A stretch of 63,570 nt of DNA. It comes from Paludibacteraceae bacterium. Its GTDB lineage: Bacteria > Bacteroidota > Bacteroidia > Bacteroidales > Paludibacteraceae. Made by a program: the position numbers and the translations under genes. Position 1 is the first letter of the stretch, and every line of letters begins with the position of its first letter. This document shows, piece by piece, positions 1-9,721 of the stretch. The stretch is from assembly GCA_905234835.1 (NCBI GenBank), contig CAJOIZ010000008.1, forward strand, positions 1 to 63,570, written 5' to 3'. The notes under the pieces were generated by a model. It was not told the origin of the DNA, searched no databases, and saw only the letters and a program-made list of their open reading frames with translations.

Positions 1-25
1 GGGGGCTTACTTTTCAAAAACAATA

Positions 26-53
26 TAACGCACTATTGATTATGAGTGCGTTA
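26..53. promoter_or_regulatory. 9-bp inverted repeat upstream of the AAA+ gene
   Basis: Two perfect 9-base arms (26-34 and 45-53) surround a 10-base spacer and end 53 bases before the ATG at 107. The position suits an operator or a 5'-UTR hairpin for the AAA+ ATPase gene. No clear TAnnTTTG box is visible next to it, and the window edge prevents looking further upstream. Confidence 0.35.
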
Positions 54-106
54 CATTGGCATGTCTATGCCATCTTGAGTTTTATCGGACAGTAATAGTA
101 AGAAAT

Positions 107-1765
107 ATGAAACCCCAAAACAAGCTACAGAATCTGACCCAATGCACACAGGTCAAACTAATTGACTACATCCTTAATGAAATGCGCAACAAGGAGTTGT
201 GCGACGAGAGTATAGAAGCCGCAAAGCCCTATATCCAAGCCCTCGCTGAGCGCATCCATGTGTCCGAAGATGCGGCGATGATTTTCGCTGCATTCTTTGA
301 CAGTTTCACGGACTCCCGGATCCGATACAAAGACATCGCCAACTTCTACGATTGCAACCAAGTGACCATCCTCACCTATTGGTCTGCTATCAACGAAATG
401 GTGAAACGCCAGTACTTGAACGAGTTCAAGGACTCCGATGGCGAGCAGTATTATACCGTACCGAACGAGGTGGTTGAGGCAATCCGCGAGAACACGCCAT
501 TTACGCCCAAGAACTATGCCAACATACCGCTGAAACAATGGCTCGGTGAACTATGGAACCTCATGGACAAGAAAGACCATAACCGGATTTCGTTCGACAA
601 GTTTGAGGAATGTCTGATGCAACTGATTAACGGAAATCCGCAACTCGTAATCGCCCGTGAAATGGCGACAATCAAAGACAGGAATGACTTGATTGTCTTT
701 GCTGCGATGACGAATCTGTATATTCAGAACCATGACGATCATATCATACGAAGCGACCTGGAGGATCTCTTTGAGCACCGTTGGGAGATGCGCAATCAGG
801 CACAATTGCTGGAATGCGGCAGCCATCCGTTGCAGAAAGCCGGCTTAGTGGAATACAGCATCAGCGACGGACAAGCAGAAAAAGACGCGTGGATGCTGAC
901 CAAAACGGCCAAAGAGCGTTTCCTCGTCGGCATAGAGACTATTGGTCCGGCGGTCGACCACCGACATATCAAATCGCCGGACACTATTACCCCGAAGCAG
1001 TTGTTCTTCAATGCTACTGTCACCCGGCAGATAGAGCAGTTGGAGTCGTTGTTGCAGGCGGACCGGTTCACGAAAGTGCAAGACAATCTGACCAAACACG
1101 GTATGCGGCGGGGCTTTGCCTGCATCTTCTACGGCGCACCGGGAACTGGCAAGACGGAGACGGTGCTTCAGTTAGCACGCAAGACAGGACGAGGCATCAT
1201 GACGGTCGATGTTCCCAACCTGCGCAGCAAGTGGGTCGGGGATACGGAGAAGAACACCAAAGCCATCTTCGAACGCTATCATAACTATTGCAAGCAAGCC
1301 GAACAGGCTCCGATCCTGCTGTTCAACGAAGCGGACGCCATCCTCTGCAAGCGGAAAGAAGGCGCGGAAAGCAGTGTCGACAAGATGGAGAATGCGATGC
1401 AGAACATCATCTTGCAGGAGATGGAGACATTGGACGGCATCCTCATTGCCACCACCAACCTCACCGGAAACCTCGATACGGCTTTTGAACGTCGGTTCCT
1501 CTATAAGATTGAGTTCCCGAAACCTGCTTCTGACGAGAGCAAACATATCTGGCAGTCCATGCTGCCTGAAATCTCCGAATCGCAAGCGTATGAACTCGCC
1601 AAGCAATACTCCTTCAGCGGAGGACAGATAGAAAACATCGCCCGAAAGCAGATTGTCAATGCCGTATTGACAGGAAACGACCAATTAGGCATAGAGGATA
1701 TCAGGGAAGCCTGCAAGACCGAATTGTTCAATAACTCCGGCACACGGAAAATAGGATTCTGTTAA
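107..1765 (+). CDS. AAA+ family ATPase
   Basis: A 552-residue protein with a C-terminal AAA+ module. Walker A (GAPGTGKT) is at about residues 343-350. A Walker B-like strand follows near 406-411 (LLFNEAD, with Asn where Asp is usual), then a sensor-1 IATTN and an arginine-finger-like FERRF. The first 330 residues are mainly helical with a winged-helix feel (DIANFYDCNQVTI region) and probably select the partner or substrate. I start it at ATG 107, because the longer frame from a TTG at 56 reads through the inverted repeat edge. The next gene, 104 bases downstream on the same strand, encodes a small coiled-coil protein and may be its partner. Such ATPases remodel proteins, but the target is unknown. 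The ATPase call is safe; the function is not assigned. Confidence 0.85.
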   Translation: MKPQNKLQNLTQCTQVKLIDYILNEMRNKELCDESIEAAKPYIQALAERIHVSEDAAMIFAAFFDSFTDSRIRYKDIANFYDCNQVTILTYWSAINEMVKRQYLNEFKDSDGEQYYTVPNEVVEAIRENTPFTPKNYANIPLKQWLGELWNLMDKKDHNRISFDKFEECLMQLINGNPQLVIAREMATIKDRNDLIVFAAMTNLYIQNHDDHIIRSDLEDLFEHRWEMRNQAQLLECGSHPLQKAGLVEYSISDGQAEKDAWMLTKTAKERFLVGIETIGPAVDHRHIKSPDTITPKQLFFNATVTRQIEQLESLLQADRFTKVQDNLTKHGMRRGFACIFYGAPGTGKTETVLQLARKTGRGIMTVDVPNLRSKWVGDTEKNTKAIFERYHNYCKQAEQAPILLFNEADAILCKRKEGAESSVDKMENAMQNIILQEMETLDGILIATTNLTGNLDTAFERRFLYKIEFPKPASDESKHIWQSMLPEISESQAYELAKQYSFSGGQIENIARKQIVNAVLTGNDQLGIEDIREACKTELFNNSGTRKIGFC

Positions 1766-1869
1766 CCCAATTATAGATGCAGCTATATGAAAAAGCATTC
1801 ACGATGCAAACGGCCGGCAACTCAACGGACAAAAAATGACCGAACAAGAAATACATAAAACTCTACAAT

Positions 1870-2127
1870 ATGACTGACGAAGATTTCACTAAAGAGCAGA
1901 TGGCAGCACAGCGCAAAGAAGTATCGCGCTTGCGCAGCGAACTCAAGGCTTTCAACAAAGCCCGCGCACAAATGTCCAAGGAAGAGAAAGAGCAAACCCG
2001 CGAGCAAGCAAAGGATTTGCAGTATCAATACAATCGTGCATTAGGGCGTCTCTATACAATGAAGAATTATTTCCTCTGGAACCAATGTCTCGACCGCGAA
2101 TATATTTCCGCATATAATGACGATTGA
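1870..2127 (+). CDS. small charged coiled-coil protein
   Basis: An 85-residue protein without signal peptide or membrane segment. Residues 8-60 are very rich in Lys, Arg, Glu and Gln and look like one long helix or coiled coil; the tail is aromatic (YFLWNQCLDREY). I do not recognise the family. It lies 104 bases after the AAA+ gene on the same strand, and a tiny frame (ATG near 1837, 13 codons) runs into its start, which would allow coupled translation. An adaptor or substrate of the ATPase is a reasonable guess from position only. Confidence 0.6.
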   Translation: MTDEDFTKEQMAAQRKEVSRLRSELKAFNKARAQMSKEEKEQTREQAKDLQYQYNRALGRLYTMKNYFLWNQCLDREYISAYNDD

Positions 2128-2159
2128 CCCGAAAAAGGACACGAAGGATGCCTTGACCG

Positions 2160-2413
2160 ATGTGTAACTGCGAATGGCAGCTTTTACAAGTTTTTTTGTC
2201 AAAATAGCGGCGATCCTGTTCATTTGTCGTTCATTCGTCGTTCATTCGTCGTTCATTGCCTGTTCAAAAAGTGCCTTCAACCCTTTATTCATCGGTTACG
2301 AGAGTGCTTTTTTTTAGAAGAATCTGTTCTGTAAAAGCGATATTCTTACATAAACCCCAATCGGCCATTAGAGCGAATATGGGTGTTATTCTAATGACTG
2401 ATTGGGGATAAAC
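2160..2413 (+). repeat. dispersed ~250-bp repeat, copy 1 (inverted copy at 62.1-62.4 kb)
   Basis: This stretch matches 62144-62385 in inverted orientation over about 240 bases with scattered substitutions and small indels. It contains a three-unit 11-bp tandem repeat (2226-2258), a T-rich run, and at its right end a long imperfect palindrome (about 2357-2411) whose arms carry CCAATCGG and CATTAGA. No protein frame is kept intact in both copies. The region 2128-2933 has no gene I can support; it holds this repeat followed by the promoter-bearing element at 2471. Confidence 0.75.
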
Positions 2414-2470
2414 TAACTCAACAACACATAAACTCCTAAACACCTAAACTTCTAAACCATAAGGATAAAA

Positions 2471-2816
2471 CTTTCCTTTTCTTAAGATGGGACAACTTTT
2501 TTATGCCCTGTTTCCTAATAAATTCGCAAAAAGAGTTTACTTTTCTTAAGAAGGTATTGCATTTCGACCGAAAATGTATTATCTTTGCACGTCATTTCAG
2601 TGGAAATGGCTCACGCCGTGAGGCGTATTACAAGTGGCAGTCAGACGTATTATCCGCCTTGTGCACAGGCGGATAAGGACGGGAAGGGACATCTATCGTA
2701 CAGGATGTTAGTGCCATCACCTATGTACGACGTTTGCCGCAACATTGCGCTGCGGAACGGCGGGGCGGAAGCAGACAAACCGCACCCAAACTGCAAGTGT
2801 TCTTTGACGTATTGAT
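2471..2816 (+). ncRNA. candidate structured RNA element, copy A
   Basis: About 345 bases matching 19956-20328 in inverted orientation. It opens with two CTTTTCTTAAGA boxes 64 bases apart, then a perfect promoter. The transcribed part contains consecutive hairpins: CATTTC/GAAATG at about 2593-2608, CTCAC/GTGAG at about 2610-2622, and ATCCGCC/GGCGGAT at about 2650-2672. A 76-codon frame (2585-2815) spans it. In copy B that frame is broken by a one-base insertion and a block of some 30 extra bases, whereas the stems are kept through G-U compatible changes. That favours a structured RNA or a mobile element over a protein gene. No named RNA family is recognised. Confidence 0.45.
2557..2587 (+). 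promoter_or_regulatory. Bacteroidota promoter of element copy A
   Basis: TTG at 2557-2559, a 20-base spacer, then TATCTTTG at 2580-2587. This is an ideal match to the Bacteroidota housekeeping promoter and is conserved base for base at the same place in copy B. One CTTTTCTTAAGA box ends just upstream of the TTG and could be an operator. Confidence 0.75.
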
Positions 2817-2933
2817 TTTAACAGCGATTGGTCATTAAAATCGGCAGAAAAAGCAACTGCCTGACAAGTCGTTGCGTTCTCAGACAGTTACTTTTAGGTT
2901 TTCGGTTCTAATCGGAACCTGACCGCGACTGAA

Positions 2934-4946
2934 TTACTGGAAGTTCGAGCGGTTGTCCTCTATCTCACTGCGCTCTTCGAGCATATTGATGATCTGGTAG
3001 GGCAGCATGTATGCTCGGCGTTGGTTGAACTGGGCAATCTCCGTCTCGGCGTTCATCTCGCCTTCGGCTTTTGTGCGGGAGGTGGTCATCAGGACGACAG
3101 CCCCCTGGTTGCCGGCAATCACACCGCTCAGCGTGTTTTCCGCGATAGCCATTGCCGTACCCATCGCCTTGTATTCGGCGCCCATGTTGCCGAACTGGTA
3201 TCCGCCGAGCGTAACGCCGTTGGCAGTCTGAACGGTGGTGTTCCATTTGGCAGCGATATCCTGCAGGGTGGTCAGACCCTCCGCCTGCTTGGCGAGGTAT
3301 TCCGCTTTCTTCTCGTTGGTAGCTTTTCTGCGCAGTTCAGCCTCCACATCAGCTAATGGACGGTACTCGTCCTCGTCAATAGAGGTCAGCAGAGCAACTA
3401 CGAACTTGTCGCCGCATTCGAACACGTCGCTTATGGCGCCTTCGTCCTTCGCCTCAAACGCCCAGCGCACAATCGGACGGCTCTGCTTCAAGTCGCTCAC
3501 CTTGTCGGCGTTCTTGTCTAGATTGTAGGCGGGATAGAGCGTCATGCCGGCTTCAGCCACCGAACCGCGGAACAGCTCCTCGGTACGGTTGTTGACGATG
3601 AACTGCTTGGCTTCGTTGTAGCGTGCGGAGATGGTCTTGCTGGAGGGTGTTACTTCGCGCTGGAGGATAGCCAACTTGACACGGGGTGAGGCTTTTGCCA
3701 CATCCATAATCTCGAATGTCTGCTCGCCCAGTCCGGCAGCCATGGTGAACGTGTCGCCTTTCTTGCCGGTGAACGCCTTGTCAGCCATCTCGCGGCCGAG
3801 CTGCTCTTCGGTGAACCAGCCCAGTTCGGTGTCTTCCTTGCCTTCTTCGGCGGCTTTCACTTTCAGCTGCACCGAGTCGGGGCGCGTGTAGCCGCATTCC
3901 ATGATACGCGCCATGCTGTAGGTGTTGTCCGTGAAGGAGATGCCCGAAAAGTCGTCTTTCTTCGCGTCCTTGCCGAATGCGAACTCCTTGTACTGTTCGG
4001 GAACGGTCTGCTCCGAGTAGTTGCGGCCGTCGTACATCAGGTCGGAGTTGGTGTTGACCACTAATGCGATATCGTCCGTCGTGCGGAACTCCTCTTCGAG
4101 ACTCTGCATCAGCTCGCTGGCGGCCTGGAAGTCCTGCTCCGAAGGCTGTAGGTCAAACGTGATGTACTCAATGGAGCGCGAGGGGTTCTGTTTGTAGCGT
4201 TCTTTCTGGTCGTTGTAGAGTTTCTTGATGTCGCGTTGCGAAACGCTTACTAATGAGTCTGCTACGGCGGAGTAGGGTTGCATGACGTATTGCACGTCAG
4301 CCGTTACCTTCTGCCCCTCGTATGCGTACTTAGCATCAAGCTTGTTTGCCGTAATCAGTTTCTTGGCGAGGTCGGTGTACTTGTCCTGCATCTGCGTCAG
4401 GCGAACGGCGTTCTCCCAGTACATCCAGTACGTGCGGTACTGCTGCAGGTTGGCATTGCGCGCATCATCATCGGACTCCTGCTCAATCTGGTGCAGAAAA
4501 TTGACGAGCAGGTCGCGGCTGAACTGTCCGTTCTCGTCGTAGAAGGCGCGGCGGGTCGAGATCAGCTGGTGAGGGTGTTCGCCGATGCAGAGTTCGCTCA
4601 ACTCGTCCGGTGTCACCGTCATACCGATTTTCTTCGCCTGTGCCTGAAGGGTGTAGTCCATCACCATCATCTGCCACACCTGGTTGCGGATTTGTGTGGT
4701 GGTCTCCTCGTCAAAGGACGAACGGCCGGACTCAATCTTATAGACTTCGGTGAGCTGGTCCTTGGCGGCTTCGTAGTCGCGGTAGTGGACTTTCTGACCG
4801 GCTATCACGGCGATATACTCACGGCTGCGGTTGAAGAAACTGCTGCCTGAATTGAGAAAGTCGCCCAGAATGAATGCCAACATGGCCAGTCCCACTATCA
4901 CTAACAGGAGTACGCCATGGTTGCGGATTTTTTGTAAAGTTGCCAT
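2934..4946 (-). CDS. ppiD: PpiD/SurA-like periplasmic folding factor
   Basis: A 670-residue protein with one N-terminal membrane anchor (about 12-30), then a SurA-N-like helical domain (about 40-250), the arrangement of PpiD, the inner-membrane-anchored periplasmic chaperone and prolyl isomerase. The parvulin region looks shortened. After RPDSV near residue 345 the half that normally carries the catalytic His strand is absent, and the protein resumes at the conserved ELGWF...A.F..K.GD segment. Chaperone activity is therefore more likely than isomerase activity. It is the last gene of a three-gene unit, 13 bases after the PAS gene. The family assignment is secure; the loss of catalysis is inferred. 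Confidence 0.85.
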   Translation of the reverse strand: MATLQKIRNHGVLLLVIVGLAMLAFILGDFLNSGSSFFNRSREYIAVIAGQKVHYRDYEAAKDQLTEVYKIESGRSSFDEETTTQIRNQVWQMMVMDYTLQAQAKKIGMTVTPDELSELCIGEHPHQLISTRRAFYDENGQFSRDLLVNFLHQIEQESDDDARNANLQQYRTYWMYWENAVRLTQMQDKYTDLAKKLITANKLDAKYAYEGQKVTADVQYVMQPYSAVADSLVSVSQRDIKKLYNDQKERYKQNPSRSIEYITFDLQPSEQDFQAASELMQSLEEEFRTTDDIALVVNTNSDLMYDGRNYSEQTVPEQYKEFAFGKDAKKDDFSGISFTDNTYSMARIMECGYTRPDSVQLKVKAAEEGKEDTELGWFTEEQLGREMADKAFTGKKGDTFTMAAGLGEQTFEIMDVAKASPRVKLAILQREVTPSSKTISARYNEAKQFIVNNRTEELFRGSVAEAGMTLYPAYNLDKNADKVSDLKQSRPIVRWAFEAKDEGAISDVFECGDKFVVALLTSIDEDEYRPLADVEAELRRKATNEKKAEYLAKQAEGLTTLQDIAAKWNTTVQTANGVTLGGYQFGNMGAEYKAMGTAMAIAENTLSGVIAGNQGAVVLMTTSRTKAEGEMNAETEIAQFNQRRAYMLPYQIINMLEERSEIEDNRSNFQ

Positions 4947-4959
4947 ATTGTTTTGATGT

Positions 4960-5304
4960 TTATTGTTTTTCTGCTGTTTGTCTTACGTAATGAGGCATGT
5001 CAAAGGGTATCTCCATCGAGAGTTCGACCAGTCCGGCAAACTTGCCGTGGTTGTACCACGGGGTTTGGTATATCAATTTCTTGACTCCGTTCTTCTCAAT
5101 GGTATAGACGTTCTTCTCCTGCCGGTCATACAGCCCCCGCAGTATCTCTGCTGCGCGGGGCGGATGACACTCGAATAGGTTGCGTCCCGTGATTTTCTGC
5201 CCGTGGCTGTTTACGTCGGCGGAGCGCTGGTTCATATCGACGATATTCCCCTCCGTGTCGCTGACGGTGATGGCTATGGGCAGTTCCTCAAAACACGTCT
5301 CCAT
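4960..5304 (-). CDS. single PAS-domain protein
   Basis: A 114-residue soluble protein that is almost entirely one PAS fold: ELPIAITVSDTEGNIVDMN at the start, a central helix, and a C-terminal sheet ending in GLVELSMEIPFD. No output domain is present. PAS folds sense small ligands, redox state or flavin/haem, or act as dimer modules; a central His-Pro-Pro in ECHPPRA resembles a subgroup described as PAS-related sensors. Its ATG overlaps the stop codon of the EF-G paralogue by one base (TAATG), so translation should be coupled. This suggests a signal input tied to that translation factor, by inference only. Confidence 0.8.
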   Translation of the reverse strand: METCFEELPIAITVSDTEGNIVDMNQRSADVNSHGQKITGRNLFECHPPRAAEILRGLYDRQEKNVYTIEKNGVKKLIYQTPWYNHGKFAGLVELSMEIPFDMPHYVRQTAEKQ

Positions 5305-7466
5305 TAGTCTTCGTCTTTCTGGCTTTCTGCGTATGCCTTCACGAGTTTGTCCTGAACGTCGGCAGGCACCAGTTCGTAGCTCTTGAAGTGCATCGTGAAC
5401 GTAGCGCGACCGCCGGTCAGCGATGACAGCGTGGTCGAGTACGATGACATCTCAGCCAGCGGAACAAGGGCTTTCAGGCGTTGGAAGTTCTTCTCCGCCT
5501 CCATACCGAGAACCATGCCGCGACGGCCGTTGATGTCCGACATCACGTCACCCATCAGGTCGCCCGGAACCAATACCTCCACTTCATAGATAGGCTCCAG
5601 CACCTTCGGAGCGGCGTTGCGGAACGCTTCGGCGAAGGCATTACGGCCTGCTAAACGGAAGGATATTTCGTTACTGTCCACGGGGTGCATCTTGCCGTCA
5701 TAGACGATGACGCGTACGTCGCGGGCGTAGGAGCCTGTCAGCGGTCCCTGCTCGATACGGTCCATCAAACCTTTCAGGATGGCGGGGATGAAGCGTGCGT
5801 CGATGGCGCCGCCCACGATGGAGTTGATCAGTACTAGTTTGCCGCCCCATTCTAAAGGAATCTCCTGCGTGTCCTTCACGCTGATACGGTATTCCTGGTT
5901 GCCGAACTTGTAGATTTCCTTCACGGGTTCGCCTTCCACGTAGGGCTCAATAATCAGGTGCACCTCACCGAACTGACCTGAACCGCCGGACTGTTTCTTG
6001 TGGCGGTAGTCGGCACGTGCGGCCTTAGTGATGGTCTCGCGGTAAGGAATCTTCGGCTCGTCGAAGGCAATCATCATCTTGTCGTTGTTCTCTAAGCGCC
6101 ATTTGAGCGTGCGGAGGTGGAACTCGCCTTGACCGCTGACAATGGTCTGCTTCAGCTCCTTCGACTGTTCGATGATCCAAGTGGGGTCTTCCTCGTGCAT
6201 ACGGGTCAGCAGCGCGCTCAGTTTCTCGGCGTCAGCCTCGTTCAGCGGACGGATTGCGCGGCGGTACTTGGGATCGGGATAGGCGATAGGCGAATAGGTC
6301 AGGTCGCAGTCCTTGGCGTTCAGCGTATTGCCCGTGCGGGTGTCTTTCAGTTTGACCGTCGCGGCAATGTCGCCGGCTGCCACCTCGTCCACGGCAGTAC
6401 GGATTGAACCGTCCACGGCGTACAGCTGCGAGATGCGCTCCTTCGAGCCGCGATCCATGTTCTGCAGGTCATCGGCGCCTTTCACCGTACCCTGCATTAC
6501 CTTGAAGTAATTGACCTCACCGATATGAGGTTCGACGGAAGTCTTGAAGATGAACAACGAAGCGGGCTTCGATGCATCGGGAGCTACTTCCTTGCCGTCA
6601 GCGGTGACGGGTTTGGGAGCGTCGGCAACGGCGGGAGCCATATCGCCGAGGAACTCCATCAGGCGGCGTGCACCCATATCCTTTGTGGCGCAGGCGCAGA
6701 GGACGGGATAAACGTCAGCGGACGCGAACACACTCTTCAGACCGCGGATGGTCTCCTCCTCCGTCAGAGTGCCCTCCTCAAAGAACTTCTCCATCAACTG
6801 CTCGTCGGCTTCGGCGGCCATCTCGTGCAACTGACCCAGCAGTTCTTCCACTTTGCCTTGCTCCGAAGCGGGGATGTCCTGCAGTTCTGGTGTGCCACCT
6901 TCTGCTTTCCATACCAGCATCTTGCCCTTCAGTACATCAATCACGCTGTTGAAGCCCGCACCGGTCTGTACGGGGTACTGCACCAGCACCACCTTGTTGC
7001 CGAAGTTCTCCTTCAACTGCTCGAAAGCGCGGTCGAAATTAGCGTTGTCGTGGTCGCATTTGTTCACTACGAATACCACGGGTTTCTTCGTGTTCTCCGC
7101 CAAGCGGAAGTTGTTCTGTGTTCCTACTTCGACACCGCCGTTGCAGGTCAGCGTTACTACCGCCGTATCAACGATGTGCAGGGCTGTCACTGTACCGCCG
7201 CAGAAGTCGTCGGAACCCGCGCAGTCGATGATGTTCAGCTTCTTGCCGCCGAACTCAATGTTGCACACTGTCGAGAATACCGAATAGCCGTATTCCTTCT
7301 CCACCGGAAAATAGTCGCATACCGTGGACTGCTGTTCCACCGTGCCGCGACGTTTGATCACACCGCTCTCGAAGAGCATGGACTCCATCAGAGTGGTCTT
7401 GCCTGAACCGCTGCCTCCGATGAGGGCGATGTTCTTGATTTCATTAGCCTGATAAACTTTAGCCAT
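5304..7466 (-). CDS. fusA2: elongation factor G paralogue (EF-G2 type)
   Basis: A 720-residue protein with the full EF-G layout: GTPase domain, domain II, and domains III-V. It diverges from true EF-G at the catalytic motifs. The P-loop is GGSGSGKT (17-24) instead of AHIDAGKT. Switch I reads EYGYSV rather than ERGITI. Switch II reads DCAGSDDF (81-88), so the catalytic His of DTPGHVDF is replaced by Ser85. NKCD (G4) is kept. From memory of the family, Bacteroides EF-G2 drives translocation without GTP hydrolysis during carbon limitation; this protein fits that type. It leads an operon with the PAS and PpiD genes and has its own promoter at 7606-7636. Confidence 0.85.
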   Translation of the reverse strand: MAKVYQANEIKNIALIGGSGSGKTTLMESMLFESGVIKRRGTVEQQSTVCDYFPVEKEYGYSVFSTVCNIEFGGKKLNIIDCAGSDDFCGGTVTALHIVDTAVVTLTCNGGVEVGTQNNFRLAENTKKPVVFVVNKCDHDNANFDRAFEQLKENFGNKVVLVQYPVQTGAGFNSVIDVLKGKMLVWKAEGGTPELQDIPASEQGKVEELLGQLHEMAAEADEQLMEKFFEEGTLTEEETIRGLKSVFASADVYPVLCACATKDMGARRLMEFLGDMAPAVADAPKPVTADGKEVAPDASKPASLFIFKTSVEPHIGEVNYFKVMQGTVKGADDLQNMDRGSKERISQLYAVDGSIRTAVDEVAAGDIAATVKLKDTRTGNTLNAKDCDLTYSPIAYPDPKYRRAIRPLNEADAEKLSALLTRMHEEDPTWIIEQSKELKQTIVSGQGEFHLRTLKWRLENNDKMMIAFDEPKIPYRETITKAARADYRHKKQSGGSGQFGEVHLIIEPYVEGEPVKEIYKFGNQEYRISVKDTQEIPLEWGGKLVLINSIVGGAIDARFIPAILKGLMDRIEQGPLTGSYARDVRVIVYDGKMHPVDSNEISFRLAGRNAFAEAFRNAAPKVLEPIYEVEVLVPGDLMGDVMSDINGRRGMVLGMEAEKNFQRLKALVPLAEMSSYSTTLSSLTGGRATFTMHFKSYELVPADVQDKLVKAYAESQKDED

Positions 7467-7605
7467 AATGATAAATGGGATATTAGATTATATTGTTATT
7501 GTTTTGATTTCCTGTCGCTTGTCCGTTGTATTCGGGCGGGGCTCCCCGTCTTTCAGCAATATCTGAACCTGCTTTCGCAAATGCTTTTGCCGCATAAAAA
7601 GCCCG

Positions 7606-7636
7606 CAAAGATACGACACAATAATGACCCTTGCAA
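7606..7636 (-). promoter_or_regulatory. promoter of the EF-G2 operon
   Basis: Read on the minus strand: TTG (7634-7636), a 20-base spacer, TATCTTTG (7606-7613). It gives a leader of about 130 bases before the ATG at 7466. That is long enough to hold regulatory sequence, though no specific fold was identified. Confidence 0.65.
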
Positions 7637-7690
7637 TAGAATGGTGAAATTTTTCTAACTTACCCCTGTGACGCCTGGCAAGAAAAGGGG

Positions 7691-9718
<2,028 letters not shown>

Positions 9719-9721
9719 TCA

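Noticed and set aside
2585..2815. A 76-codon frame inside repeat element copy A
   Set aside because: In copy B the same frame is broken by one-base and roughly 30-base insertions while hairpins persist, so I treat it as RNA or repeat rather than protein.
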